A DNA stretch of 64,000 nucleotides from NCBI GenBank assembly GCA_030686995.1, contig CM060685.1:122012823-122076822 (forward strand), given 5' to 3'. A program made the position numbers and the translations under genes. This document shows positions 23,828-35,286 of the stretch, in pieces (within the stretch, counting starts at the first letter, position 1; each line of letters starts with the position of its first letter). Source of the stretch: Artemisia argyi (lineage: Eukaryota > Streptophyta > Magnoliopsida > Asterales > Asteraceae). The notes below the pieces were generated by a model. The model did no database searches. It had not been told where the DNA came from and saw only the letters and a program-made list of their open reading frames with translations.

Positions 23828-24978
23828 TACAGCAAAGGTATGACCTTGTCTATGTGTTCAGATAGTTCATACTAAACCTTTTTGTTGACAATAAATGATA
23901 AGTCATAAGCATGCATTAGCTGAATCGTATTGTCTATAGAAACTCATGATCGAGAATTTTTTTTGGCATGGATCACAGATACGCACGAGCACCCGTGTTT
24001 TGAATTATATATACATATGCTATGAAAAACTCATCAAAGAAAAACCTCAATTTACAGATTATTAATAATGGGACGTTAAGCAAATGACAAAACCTACATT
24101 CATCCAAAATGAATTGAGTTCTTAAATTATCTCATAACATAAACCACTCTCACCTACACAAAGTCAAGCATCTGGTCTCAGTCACTTCAAGCCAATTTTG
24201 ATATCAATCTGTACCTTGTGTTTCTAGCACTAAATCGAATGCTCTCTTTTCTATTCATCCGCTTATCTCCAGCACTATAATGTTGCTATTATCCCATCCA
24301 TGAATAATAGTCAATGGTGATACCTGCACCTGCAGCAAGCATAAAAAGATAAGGCAACGACTTTTATTACTTACACCGCCTCCTATAGATGGCAATTTAC
24401 CCGTTTAGATCATTGATTGATTATCAGGTCAAATGGGTAAGATCAAAAGAGTTACCTATAAATGAGACGGGCTGTTACTTTTAAAAATGAAAGTTATAAA
24501 CAAAAAGTGTTCCTAGTCAACCCAAACTTAACTGTTTCGAACCACATCCATTTTCACATATTACCTAACCCACCCAATTCGCCAACTTGTTACCTACTGA
24601 TCAAAATATTAATCTAGGTGCGTTTTTTGCGAGTTATCTATTTATCACCAAAAGAGCACCATGAAATAAATCTTTCCCATTTGGACATTTTTCACAAAAC
24701 CGCCTATAACGGGTCTTATGGACGTTTTTCAAACAACCAGTTTTCACAGGATGACCCATGAAAATTCCAACATTACCGACTAATTAGAAGATTCTTAGCA
24801 ACATATACCTACACTAACAAAAAATTATGTACTCCTTTACTTGGTGTGCACAATGGTATATAAGACATTTCTAGAATCATGTGAGGGCCAAACGTTGGAA
24901 TATGGATGGAAAATAAATTAATATTAACTAAAAATATACTGAAATAAAAGAAATAAAAAAACTAACATTTTTTATGCC
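23828..24978. other. 3' flank of the cpFtsY gene
   Basis: No gene is supported. On the minus strand, 24258-24340 could be an exon-like remnant (CTGCAG acceptor followed by about 20 open codons ending in TGA), but it is too short to name. It could equally be part of a spliced cpFtsY 3' untranslated region. Confidence 0.4.
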
Positions 24979-27900
24979 TTAAGAAAAAATGGCATTAACA
25001 AAAGCTTCTGCATCAAACGGCTGGAGATCTTCCATCCCTTCACCAACACCTACAAACTTCACTGGAATTCCGAGCTCATCAACCACGCTAACCTGCAAGC
25101 ATAACTCAATTTCAGAAACTCATTGCTAAGTAATTATAATTTGACTACAAAAATCTATATTAACTGAAAAACCGAAAGAAAGGATTTGCATACCACACAG
25201 CCGCCTCTTGCAGAGCCATCCAGTTTTGTCAAAATGAAACCAGTTATTCCTACAACCTGCCAAACATTTTCTCACCTCTTATTTTAATGATTTTTTTAAG
25301 TAAACTATGCAGTTATTTAAAGAAATGACTTTTCCATGTCTGATAAGTGTGTGAATATGAATTTGAGAGCTTTACCTCATTGAATTCCCTAGCTTGTGGG
25401 AGCATATTTAAGCCAGTCGTTCCATCCAGCACGAGTAAAATTTCCTGTAAGATTGTGAAGTAATCACATAAATCCGTGGACTTAAAATCATACAGCATTT
25501 TAATTTTTGTGTTCTAACGAGATATAAACGTGTAAAATAAAGATGGAATTGCCAAAAAATAGAGAAAATGGAATGAAGATACAACCACAGTATAAGATTG
25601 GGGGATGTGGGATCCACAAAATAAAGACCAGATAAAAAAGTAAGGAAATGAAACCCACAGAACAAAGAATGTCGTAGAATCGGAATAACAATGGGTGCCA
25701 CAAAAGAAAGAACTGAGAAAATGTGCATTAACCCGAGAATGTGAGAAACAGGTATTAAAAATTTTAAAATTACAACCCACATAATACATCTTGATTTGTA
25801 TGTTGTCATAATTAGCTTGATCTAGATTCCTAGTTTTGGCTAGTTTGGTATTACTAATTAGTCCTAGTGTTGTATATAGATTGAGCTGATTACCTCACAA
25901 TAAAATGGATACATTTTATTTCCTCCAATCTTCGCAGAACTTATATTTACCGTCTTGCAGAAAATGACAAATAGTAATTGGTTGCATATCCAAAGTTTGG
26001 CTTTACTTTTGGTACCCCTAAAGACTCAAATAAAAAACCCATCCATCTATACCAGGCAGGGAAAACTACATGGTTCTGAGATTATAACATTAACCCGTCT
26101 TATATCACCATAGGTCCATAAGACTTGCAACAGCAATAGTTCTTATTTACCAGCTTAGTTATGTTACTTTTAATATGTTATAATAAGTTCTATGTTCCTG
26201 TAGTTTTAAGTAGTTGTCTTATGCACTTTATGTACTATTAGGGAGTTAATTATGTACTATTAGATAGTTATTTACTGCAGTTGCAACTTGCATGCAGTTA
26301 TAACTTGCAAGCAGTTTGTATTTCCTTATATATATGTAATAATAACAAAGGGATAGACAAGTTGTCTTTTCCAGAAATTGTGTGTGTGTTTTTAAGAGAT
26401 CGGAGAGTTCTCTCTAATGAGCTCTCAAAGTTCATGAGCAAATCAAACAAGGCAGAACAACCAACAAACACTCTACATCCTACAAAGACCCATAACTAGA
26501 TCCATCAATAGGGACCATAACAACCCGTCTCTCTAACTTCAGAAAAAAGGCTTAGCAGTAATTGGTTAAACCAATTTATTATTAATCAACCACTGAAAAT
26601 ATAGATGATCAATGTTAAATCAAAGGGAAGTTAGAATTCTCTAAAACTCTCAAAGAAAAAAGTTAACAAGATGACGAGTAAGCTGCATACGACTGACTTG
26701 CAGGGGGAATGTAGAGTTCCAAAGTAGACAAGTGTTGATGATTAGAGTGTGATCTTGTTACCTTTTTATCTTGTATCGAATCTTAATCATTACGGATAGA
26801 TAACTAGAAGTAAAAAGGTCACGCTCTGTCTTTTTCTATTGGTAGATCTAAGGTTTTAACTTTATCTGTGTTGTCTACTATTCAATCTAATGAGAACTGT
26901 AATCCAAATTCATGGTAACCAATAAATCAGATATCTCTGAACAATCTATAATCTAATATGATGGAATCAAGAGTGTAATGAACAGATAAAATTGGTAGGA
27001 ATATGCGACCTAAAGAAAAAGGAAATGGAGAAATGACATAAACATGAGACCGCAAGATAAAGAACGGAGAAAAATGGTATAGAAATGTGAACCACAAATT
27101 CAGGTTGATCACACACGTGATGCTAGAAATACTCTATTCTTTAGTATATAATCTATTATTTTCCCCTCGGGCTTCTAAAAGTAAGCAAGGATCAGAGAGT
27201 TGCCTCAATCCGATGAATACTGACTAAAACCTTAACTAAAATATTGCTTATTTCCAAATGTCATCAATGCATTGTTACAAAACAGTGAACCTAGTTATCT
27301 TGGTGCAGAAGGTTCCTCTACCTTGACCTTATAGAAGGGAATTCTAGAATATACTTATTAGACAAATAGAGCAATACACCTAGTATGAAATCAAATATTG
27401 TAATTTTCATGATGACAAATAGAGCAATACATCTAGTGAAAATAAGACGGCTGACCGTAGTACGTACATTAGGGGCACCAGGGACAATTTTAGCAATGGC
27501 CTTTTTGGATGCGACCAAATCTTCCATCAAGTTATAATTAGTGTGTAGACCTATTCATGGTAAAATAACAGAAAAAATATTAGCAGATTGATCAGCAAGC
27601 ACCAATTGCAGTGAAAATTAATTGAATGATAATCACCAACATCATGACTTACGTCCAGAGGTGTCACATAACACGATATCAACACCTTGTTCTTTCCCTT
27701 TCTTAACAGCCTTTGATAAGACTACACAAAAAGAACTTCAAGATCATGTGTTTGTAACCATTACAGCACCAACTAATATTATTAAGATTAAATAACTCGT
27801 AGTTTAGTTGTCTACCTGATGATGCTTTTGCCTTCTCCTTTTCAGTTGAAACAATCTCACAACCCGTCCTTTCTGCCCAAATTTCCAGTTGGTCACTTGC

Positions 27901-28765
27901 AGCTGCCCTAAATGTATCACCAGCCGCCATTAAAACCTACACAAGTTTTGACAAAATAAGAAGAGAAACAAGAGAAACAAATTTATTATTTTTTTGAGAA
28001 GGCAAAACTGTTTTACTACTAGAATGACCAAAACAGATTCAACTTTAGAGTACAATGGTGCAGCGAACAAATTTTTCAAGATTTTATTTCTGAAAAATAT
28101 ACGCACGCACACACAAAAAGTATTAGAAGAAGTATTAACTCACCGTAGCACCTCCACTCTTCAACCGATAAGCCAGTTTCCCTGTGCATTTAACAATCAA
28201 ATATTTTAATGAGATTTGGTCCTTTAATTTCTATTTCTTCCCTGTGTCCGCACATACATATGTGTTTATCCACCTTAATTATGTTGAGCTATTGATATCC
28301 AATGGACTGTTTTTATAAAAAAATAGTTTCGACAACATCTATGTTTTAACTAAAGATATATAGTAATGTCAATATATCAAGAATTGCAAAGCCCAACCAG
28401 GAAACAATCTGTAAATAGATTCACAATAACATCTGAAATAGTTACAATCCATTTTTTAAATATAGTTAGTAACTTAAATAACACCAGTCAAAAGAGAATA
28501 CGCATTTCCATTATCGTCAGACATACCAAGAGATGTAGTTTTTCCGCCTCCATTAACACCAACGATCATGATTACTGCTGGTTTCCTAGAAACACAGACA
28601 TCATGAGAATAACCATTAGCAAATTCAAATGTATGAATATAAAGAAATATAAGATTCCAAGAACACGCATCCCACAAACCTGAATCCAAGTTTAAGCTCG
28701 GTTTTAGCACCTTTCTTTGTCAGGATATCCAGTACACTCTTCTTCAAAGCATCCTACAAAACAAG

Positions 28766-28807
<42 letters not shown>

Positions 28808-31100
28808 TGAAAGATCTTTGGAGCCTAAATGGCTAAATTGTAACCAAATTTCTACAAAATTGAACTTCATATTCATATGATGCAATAGATTATCTACGAA
28901 CACATAAGAGGCAGTTCAGAAAGCACTTGCCTTTATTTCAGTCCCTGATTTCAGCTTTCCAGCATATATATCATCCCGTAAACTCTCCACTATCTTTATT
29001 GTGATCTTAGGGCCAAAATCTGACACCAATAAAGCCTAAAACATAGAATATAAGCTGAAGTTAAGGCACAAATTTCATAATTAGACCTGAGGCTGATCAT
29101 CAAGTTTCTTCCTTTTAGAGTCGCAACAATTATCACATTTTCTTTGTAAGTGGTTTGGGTTTTGGAGTTAGGAACATTCAGATGTTCGGCACGAAAACCA
29201 CCAATAACCCAACAAATTGTTAGTAACTGTGTATTTGAAGTAGGTAATGTTGTGAGTTGAGCAATAACATCACTAATGCATTGTTTCGAAAATGCATATA
29301 TGCATTTGGAAGCAAATTTAATTTTAAACGAAGTTATATAGCTTGAATGTCGTTTACGGAAGTACTACTTGAAGCATACTCAACCAGTTAACCAGCTTCA
29401 CAATCACTTCAATATCATTAGCTCCAATTACCAGTTTCAATATCATTGGCTCAAATGCCATTTACAACTTTGAAGTTAAACCCGTATGCTACCAAAACCA
29501 TACTGGGAAGTTATTTTTAGCCAACTAGCAGGGTCTTATAGAAGGGCCATGATCATGGGTGGGAGGTTTTTGATGTGTGGGGACGGCCATGCCCCCTTAA
29601 AATTTAGGCTATGTTTGGCGCAAAGCTTTTTAGAGCTTTTTGAAGCAATGAGCGGTGAACAATGAGCTTTTTGATTTTTAGTGTTCGTTTGGCATGAGAG
29701 CTGTGAGCTTTGCTATTTTTTAGGAAAGCACATTTTTCCAATGCTTCTTTATGAAGTGGTGAGCGGTGAGTAGTGAGCTGTGGCTACTGCTCACAGCTAC
29801 TTTTGCCAAACATAGCCTTAAGTATAAATTTTGTTCCTTATTACTTCACCAAGCACCCTTAAACAAAAATAACTTAACATACTGTTCCACCCAAAAAAAA
29901 GGTCGGAAACCATGGTTAACCAAAAAAAATAGCTTCAATTTTTTTGGCTTATTTGAGCTCCAATAACCCCAATTTCATAAGCCTTCATACACCACCTTTT
30001 CTAGCTAATTTATTATTTGCAATTTTACCCATCCTTTTAACACTAGTTCGTTTTAGTCATTTTACCTATCATGTGTTTTGATACCATTCAAGCTAATCCA
30101 CATTATTTGAAGATCAGAAGATGTGTATTTCGATAATACATAAGCTTAGCCTAATAGATTAAGGATCAAATAAGAAGAATCCTTAAAATAAGAAGGATGA
30201 GAAATAACTATAACTACACATTAGAGATGCATCAATATGAATTAGATGCATCCCTAATCTTTTAGATGCATCATAATATATTTTCTAGCTAAAACTTAGA
30301 TGCATATACATATATTAGATGCATTTCGTCAAGTCAGACGAATCCTATGTATTTTTCATCCTCTGCGGGTCAAATTTGTTGCTAGTACTACTTTGCATTG
30401 TTCTCACTTCAAAATCACTTTCGAAACTAATTGTGATGCATCTAAATGAATAGAGATGCATCTAATTCAAGTCGATGCATCTCAAATATGCAGTTATAGT
30501 TATTTCTCATTCTTCTCATTTAAGGTTTCTTCTCACTGGATCCTTACCCTAGGCTTATAAGCTTATGTGACCCGACTTACATTTCAATATTTCATAAGCG
30601 TGTGTTGTCTGGTTTATTTTCAACATATCGGCTTATAGTGTGTTTTTCAAGGTTGTAAATATCGCTCAGCGTGTACGGGTGCATAACGCGTAATTGGGGT
30701 CCTTGAAGCATGAAGGATCCCCATTACGGGTAGTCGATACCAATTACGACATGCATAAAACTAACCATTAAAAAAAACAAAACCCAAAGGTTAGTACCTC
30801 TTCTAATTCATCAAGAACACGATCAGTATCACTCAAGTTCCAATAAAGCAACAGCTCATCAATAACCGCCAAATTATCCCTCGTTTTACTAAACCCACCC
30901 GTAAATATCTTCTCCACATCTTTCTTCGCCTTCTCCTTAATCAACCTTCCCAGCTTCGTAAAGAACCCGGTCTCTGACCCAGCAGCTGAGCATCTGAAGT
31001 TTCGTTGGATACGGTGGTTGATGACTGTAGGGGTGAGAGTGTTGTGGTTTTGTGTGAAGGAGAGTTTGGTGGAGAGTGGATGTGAATATGAACAAGACAT
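24979..31100 (-). CDS. CPFTSY: Chloroplast SRP receptor cpFtsY
   Basis: SRP-family GTPase that brings cpSRP43/cpSRP54-bound light-harvesting proteins to the thylakoid insertase Alb3. Eleven exons in transcript order: 31100-30798, 29035-28931, 28753-28680, 28585-28527, 28181-28144, 27936-27816, 27721-27653, 27550-27468, 25444-25376, 25256-25194, 25092-24979. They join in frame to 365 codons plus TAA, matching the known plant length of about 366. Residues 1-40 are Ser/Thr/Asn-rich, as in a transit peptide. The N domain spans about 45-135. GTPase motifs are G1 170-178 (GVNGGGKTT), DTFRAAA 200-206, DTSGR 253-257, TKLD 317-320 and GVGE 343-346. The start at 31100 was chosen because it gives a normal transit peptide; in-frame ATG at 31250 would add 50 residues. 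Intron 2 has a GC donor. Introns 1 and 8 carry transposon insertions. No lesion was seen. Confidence 0.95.
26101..26521. mobile_element. Insertion in cpFtsY intron 8, LTR-like
   Basis: A 421-bp segment is flanked by a perfect 9-bp direct repeat AACCCGTCT (26092-26100 and 26522-26530). Its right end (GGGACCATAAC) and a TATATATATGTAATAATA string resemble a Copia LTR, and a TGTTATAATAAG lies inside at about 26178. If it is an LTR, the 5-bp duplication would be ACCCG, but the left end then lacks the usual TG. If the full 9 bp is the target duplication, it is a Mutator-type insertion without clear inverted ends. The class is therefore open. Confidence 0.5.
28754..28930 (-). other. cpFtsY intron 2: GC-AG intron with T39 tract
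   Basis: Read on the minus strand, the donor is AAAG|GCAAGT (GC instead of GT) and the acceptor is TTTTGTAG|GATG. An uninterrupted run of 39 A on the plus strand (28766-28804) gives the intron a pure T39 pyrimidine tract 12 nt before the splice site. GCAAGT is the usual form of the minor GC-AG class. Confidence 0.85.
29607..29817. mobile_element. Tourist-like MITE in cpFtsY intron 1
   Basis: The 211-bp element begins GGCTATGTTTGGC and ends GCCAAACATAGCC, a perfect 13-bp inverted repeat. It is flanked by TTA on both sides (29604-29606 and 29818-29820), the target duplication of PIF/Harbinger Tourist elements. The interior repeats GAGCTTT and GTGAGC-type words. Confidence 0.9.
30149..30554. 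mobile_element. MITE with AGATGCATCT palindromes in cpFtsY intron 1
   Basis: Arms of about 90 bp at each end are reverse complements with moderate divergence (AGAAGRATGAGAAATAACTA is shared). TTA lies on both sides (30146-30148 and 30555-30557), consistent with a PIF/Harbinger-type duplication. The interior holds at least eight copies of GATGCATC, most extended to the palindrome AGATGCATCT. No coding frame. Confidence 0.75.
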
Positions 31101-31822
31101 TTGGTTGTGGTGGAGTTGGAGGAGTGAGTTTTGCTGTTTTGGGTACTTGGTTGGATAGATAGGGGATGATGGTGGTTTAAAAACGGTGTCGTGTTGTGAT
31201 ATTATTTGTGTGCCATGTTTGAGTGAACAGTGAAGAGTAAAATAAGCCATGCCAAAATATACGAAAGAGTTTATTTTTAAATGTATTTTCATTACTATAA
31301 TTTTTATAAAATATTATATAATATAAATAAAAATATTTAAGCTTATAATTTTTATAAATATTACATAATATAAATAAAAATATTTAAGCTTAAAGTTAGA
31401 AAAAAATCAGAAGTTAAAATGCACACTTATTATGTGACGGATGAAGTAATTACTTTCTCCTATCTTTCTTTCGAGAAATGTTAGTATTAATCAGAAGATT
31501 ACAAAAATTATTTCACAAAATGACATATCAATTGAATTGGATTTGAGTTTTCATTTTAGTCATTTTTACTCATTACATTTACATGACACGTGTATGTGTG
31601 AATTTTATTTTTTTAACTATTTATGCATTTAACCTTTTTTTTTTTTAATTTTTATGTTACAAAGATTTGATTTATTTGAACCGGTATGTGAGAAAAGTAC
31701 TTTTAAATTGTCAATTTCTTTTACTTTTTAAATAATATAAAGCATTAAAATAAAGTATTATGTAGTTTAAACAATATAAAGTATTATTATTTAAAACAAA
31801 TTTTATAAAAATAGAACTAATA

Positions 31823-31853
<31 letters not shown>

Positions 31854-32202
31854 TAATATCATAATTTAAAATGAAAACAATAATAAAACAATAGAAACAA
31901 GGATGGCTACGAACCGTCGCGTTGCGGCGGGGCAGTTGTTCTCGCTTATGTTTTAGAAAAACCTGGTAAATAGTGACGTTGATATCAGAAAAAAGGGAGT
32001 AGAAACAACTGTGCAAAGTATGAGAAAGAAGGCGTTGGAATCGTTAATATCAAAAGTCGGAAAAAAATTAAAAAAATAAATAAATAAAAAGCATGTTATG
32101 GAGTCGTGTAAGTGCAATGGACTGGGCCAACAAAATAATGGGCTGAAATACAGCATTGAACCCGTTGATGGAAACCAATGAGAAGGCAGGAAATCCACGG
32201 TA

Positions 32203-32206
<4 letters not shown>
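31101..32206. other. 5' flank of cpFtsY
   Basis: Upstream region of the minus-strand gene, very AT-rich, with no other gene. It contains a (GA)n microsatellite at 31827-31855 and a GC-richer patch at about 31905-31945. A promoter element for cpFtsY could not be fixed from sequence alone. Confidence 0.5.

Positions 32207-32253
<47 letters not shown>
32207..32253. repeat. (TA)n microsatellite
   Basis: About 23 AT dinucleotides without interruption. Confidence 0.95.
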
Positions 32254-32258
<5 letters not shown>

Positions 32259-32309
32259 CAAAACTCTCTCACAAAAATTTTCAACACTCTTTAGCACACA
32301 TAGGCTATG

Positions 32310-32563
32310 TTTGACACACAAGATTGTTGAGAGATTGTGCTTATTTTTTCAAAAAATAAACTACTTAAAAAATAATATTTGTTTGGCAGACATAACTTAT
32401 AAGAGATTCTTAAAGAAATAATCTTCCATAATCTCTTAAAATCAAAGGTTACTTCATGTAGCTTATAAAAATAATCTCTTTTTATAATCTCCAGCACCAG
32501 CACTATCTCCAACACCAACACCAGTTCCAGCAACAGTTACTTTCTCCAAACATACCCATACAC
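32310..32563. mobile_element. Possible second Tourist-like MITE
   Basis: The left end GGCTATGTTTGACA and the right end, reverse complemented as GGGTATGTTTGGAGA, form an imperfect inverted repeat similar to the intron 1 MITE at 29607. No clean three-base target duplication was found, so the boundaries are tentative. Confidence 0.35.
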
Positions 32564-32586
32564 AAACACCAAACAAAAAATACAAG

Positions 32587-32629
<43 letters not shown>

Positions 32630-32690
32630 GAACATTGTGTCATAATGTTGGGTGCAGTCACTTGGCACCAGTGCCAAGTCGGCGTAGAAG
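32587..32690. repeat. A42 run and a 9-bp hairpin
   Basis: An uninterrupted A42 (32587-32628) is followed by the inverted repeat ACTTGGCAC (32660-32668) and GTGCCAAGT (32671-32679), separated by two bases. The role is unknown. Confidence 0.7.
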
Positions 32691-32920
32691 CTATGCCAAA
32701 TGACACCACTGCATTAGGTACCCCGCGCGTCAAACTAAGCGGCAAGACTTTGGCTTGCGCTAAACGAAAAGTTTTTTTTTTTTTTTTTTTAATATATTTA
32801 AATGGGTTTTATGAGTTTTTTTATTTATAAAATGTTTGTGTTAACTATGTGTGTGTTATATGAGGAAGAGATGGATGTGTTTAGTGAGTTTTTTTAACCT
32901 TTTAAAATGTTGTTCTTCAA

Positions 32921-33593
32921 GATGGTGTTTGTTTTTTAAGAAGCTCTGTATCTGAATCTGAGATGTAAATGTCTGAATTTGATTGCATCTGAACCGAAAA
33001 AAAACTCATGTTTGTACCACACATTTGCTTGCTCGTACTATTTTTTTCTTTTTTTTTTTGGTTATTTTTGTGTCAACAAGAGGTATTAAGACACCCTTTA
33101 AAGTCTAGACCATTATGATCTTACTGCCTCTGCCCGCGTCTGAACAGGAAAAAAAACAAACGGTATGAACGGCCAAAATGTCTGACCGCGTCTGAACGAT
33201 TCAGATTCAGAGGGTGTTAAGAGCCTCTTTTTAAAAACAAACACAACCTAAGGTGGTGTTTGTTTTTTAAGAGGCTATGAATCTGAATCTAAACCGCACA
33301 TCTAAATCTGAATCTGAGGCGTAAATGTCTGAATCTGACCGCATCTGAATGGGGAAAAAAACTCATGTTTGAACCGCACATTTGCTTGCTCGTACTAAAT
33401 TTTTTTTTTGGTTATTTTTGTGTCAACAAGAGTCATTAAGACACCCCTCTCAAGTATAGACCATTAAGATCTTACTGCCTCTGACCGCGTCTGAACGGAA
33501 AAAAGAAAACAAATGGTCTAAACAGCCAAAATGTATGAACGGTTCAGATTCAGAGGCTGTTTTTGAGCCTCTCTTTAAAAAATAATCACAAGC
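32921..33593. mobile_element. Head-to-tail pair of Tourist-like MITEs
   Basis: Two related units (about 32921-33248 and 33252-33593) lie in direct orientation. Both start near GGTGTTTGTTTTTTAAG and end with the inverted form; both contain TTTGCTTGCTCGTACTA and GACCGCGTCTGAACG. The second is flanked by TAA (33249-33251 and 33594-33596), as expected for PIF/Harbinger. No coding capacity. Confidence 0.7.
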
Positions 33594-33671
33594 TAAGTTT
33601 TACCTCATTTATAATTTTGATAGTCTATAATTGTTTGTAGTAGAGTAATTCTTTTTAAAGTTATTAGAAAG

Positions 33672-34790
33672 TGTGAAAAACTAGAAGGGGGGGTTGAATT
33701 TACCGTTTAAAATCTTTTTAACCTGTTAAGTTAGCTTTGAAACTTTTCGTTTGATCAAAGATATATACACAAACACAATATATAGCATGCAAGTAAATGA
33801 AAGAAACGATCAAACCACAACACGAGTATTTATCGTGGTTCGGCTACAAGGACTCTTTTTCCTTACCCTACGTCCACGCCCCGAGTATCCAACTCGAGAG
33901 TTTCTTTCACTAGTCAACAAGCTCCTTTCACCGGCGGAGAAAACCTTACACGTCGCTTATACTTTTACTGACACTAAGCTAGATGTCGAGTTCTTTACCA
34001 AGGGTACAACCACTCCCGTTAGTTCTTTTACAAGGGTACAACTACTCCCGATACACTTTGTATTTTGAGGACTAAAATACTAACCGATCACTACTGAAAA
34101 TACACAATCAAATGAAGTGTAAACTACACAAGTCTACACAATGCTAAGCTAACAAGTCTTGCAACGTTGTGTTGAATACTTGTTACTTTTAATGAGCTCG
34201 TGAATCTCTTTGCTACAAAAAGAAACTTCACATATGAAATGTTAAAGGGTTAGATGAAAGAATGAATGTGTGTGTAAAATATGATGTAGAGTGATAAGCC
34301 AAAATTCAACTTGTGGCTTGATATTTATAGCAAAACCTTTTGCAGGTCTGGCGGATCAGGCGGACCCCTCAGAAGGGATCCGCCCGTGTAACCCCAGGGT
34401 ACCGCAAGGCTTGCAGTTGGTTTTGCAATAAATCTTGCAAACCAAACAAGGTCACATCTCATTACTCTTTGTAAACCAAACAATGTCACATCTCATAATA
34501 TCAAGTCAAACACTAAACTTGCAAGCAACATCTTAGTAAGTCAAACACATTTCTTTCCATAAATGTATAATGACAAAACTTGTCATAAATGTGATGTGAC
34601 AATTCTATTTTAAGAAATAAAAAGTGTTTGTGTTTTATGAAATGTAAAATGTAGCAAAAGTCTAGTTTATGCAAGTCTTTAAAACTAAGATTATGTTTTA
34701 CTTAGAAACTAAAGTTTACATTTGTCATTAACAAAACTTAGCGAAGATCGTAAAATATAAATAACGTTTTAGGCGATATTCGTATTAACA
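33672..34790 (-). repeat. 3' LTR of element B
   Basis: A 1119-bp repeat from TGTGAAAAAC to TATTAACA on the plus strand, matching 44168-45293 nearly base for base. It contains one GC-rich palindromic module (34341-34413). A 105-codon open frame at 33751-34068 is present in both LTRs but runs antisense to the element and shows no gene features. Confidence 0.95.
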
Positions 34791-35286
34791 ATCTCCCCTT
34801 TTTGTTGATGACAAAACATAAACTTTGTTTTTAAGTAACTCACAAAATCTTGGTTTTTAAGACTTAAAAAAAATTAATATTAAACTTGTTTTACTTAAGT
34901 TATGAAAATCATATTAAGTTTTGAAAGTTTAATATATTTCTCCCCCTTTTTGTCGAAACAAAAAGGAGAGTAGCGAAGTGGAAAAATGCACTTGCTCCCC
35001 CTTGCTTGTTACTCCCCCTAAAAGGAGTGCCAAGATGGGAAACATGGATTTTGATCCTACAAAAAAATGGTTAGTTGGTAATATATATAGTCAAGCTTGT
35101 AGTTACCACACACATTGCAACCACAATGACAACATAAAAATGATCAACCAACAATGCACGAGAGTAAGTAGAAAGAAATAGCATTCCAAGTAAAATTTTG
35201 ACTTATAAAAGTCAAAGGACAAGAAATGGGAAATATTTTTCTACTTCTAAAAACTTAAAAAATAACCAAGAAAGAAAAATAAAAGC
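34791..35286 (-). promoter_or_regulatory. Repeated polypurine tracts of element B
   Basis: On the minus strand, AAAAGGGGAGAT abuts the 3' LTR (near 34791). Further AGGGGGAG-type tracts lie near 34941, 34997 and 35011. One tract would suffice to prime plus-strand DNA; multiple tracts upstream of the 3' LTR are a known trait of Sireviruses. Confidence 0.75.

Noticed and set aside
31101..31292. Longer cpFtsY N-terminus from upstream codons
   Set aside because: The extension lacks transit-peptide character and would exceed the family length; ATG 31100 fits better, though ATG 31250 cannot be excluded.
33751..34068. 105-codon frame present in both LTRs of element B (also 44254-44571)
   Set aside because: It is antisense to the element and conserved only because the LTRs are recent copies; no coding signature.
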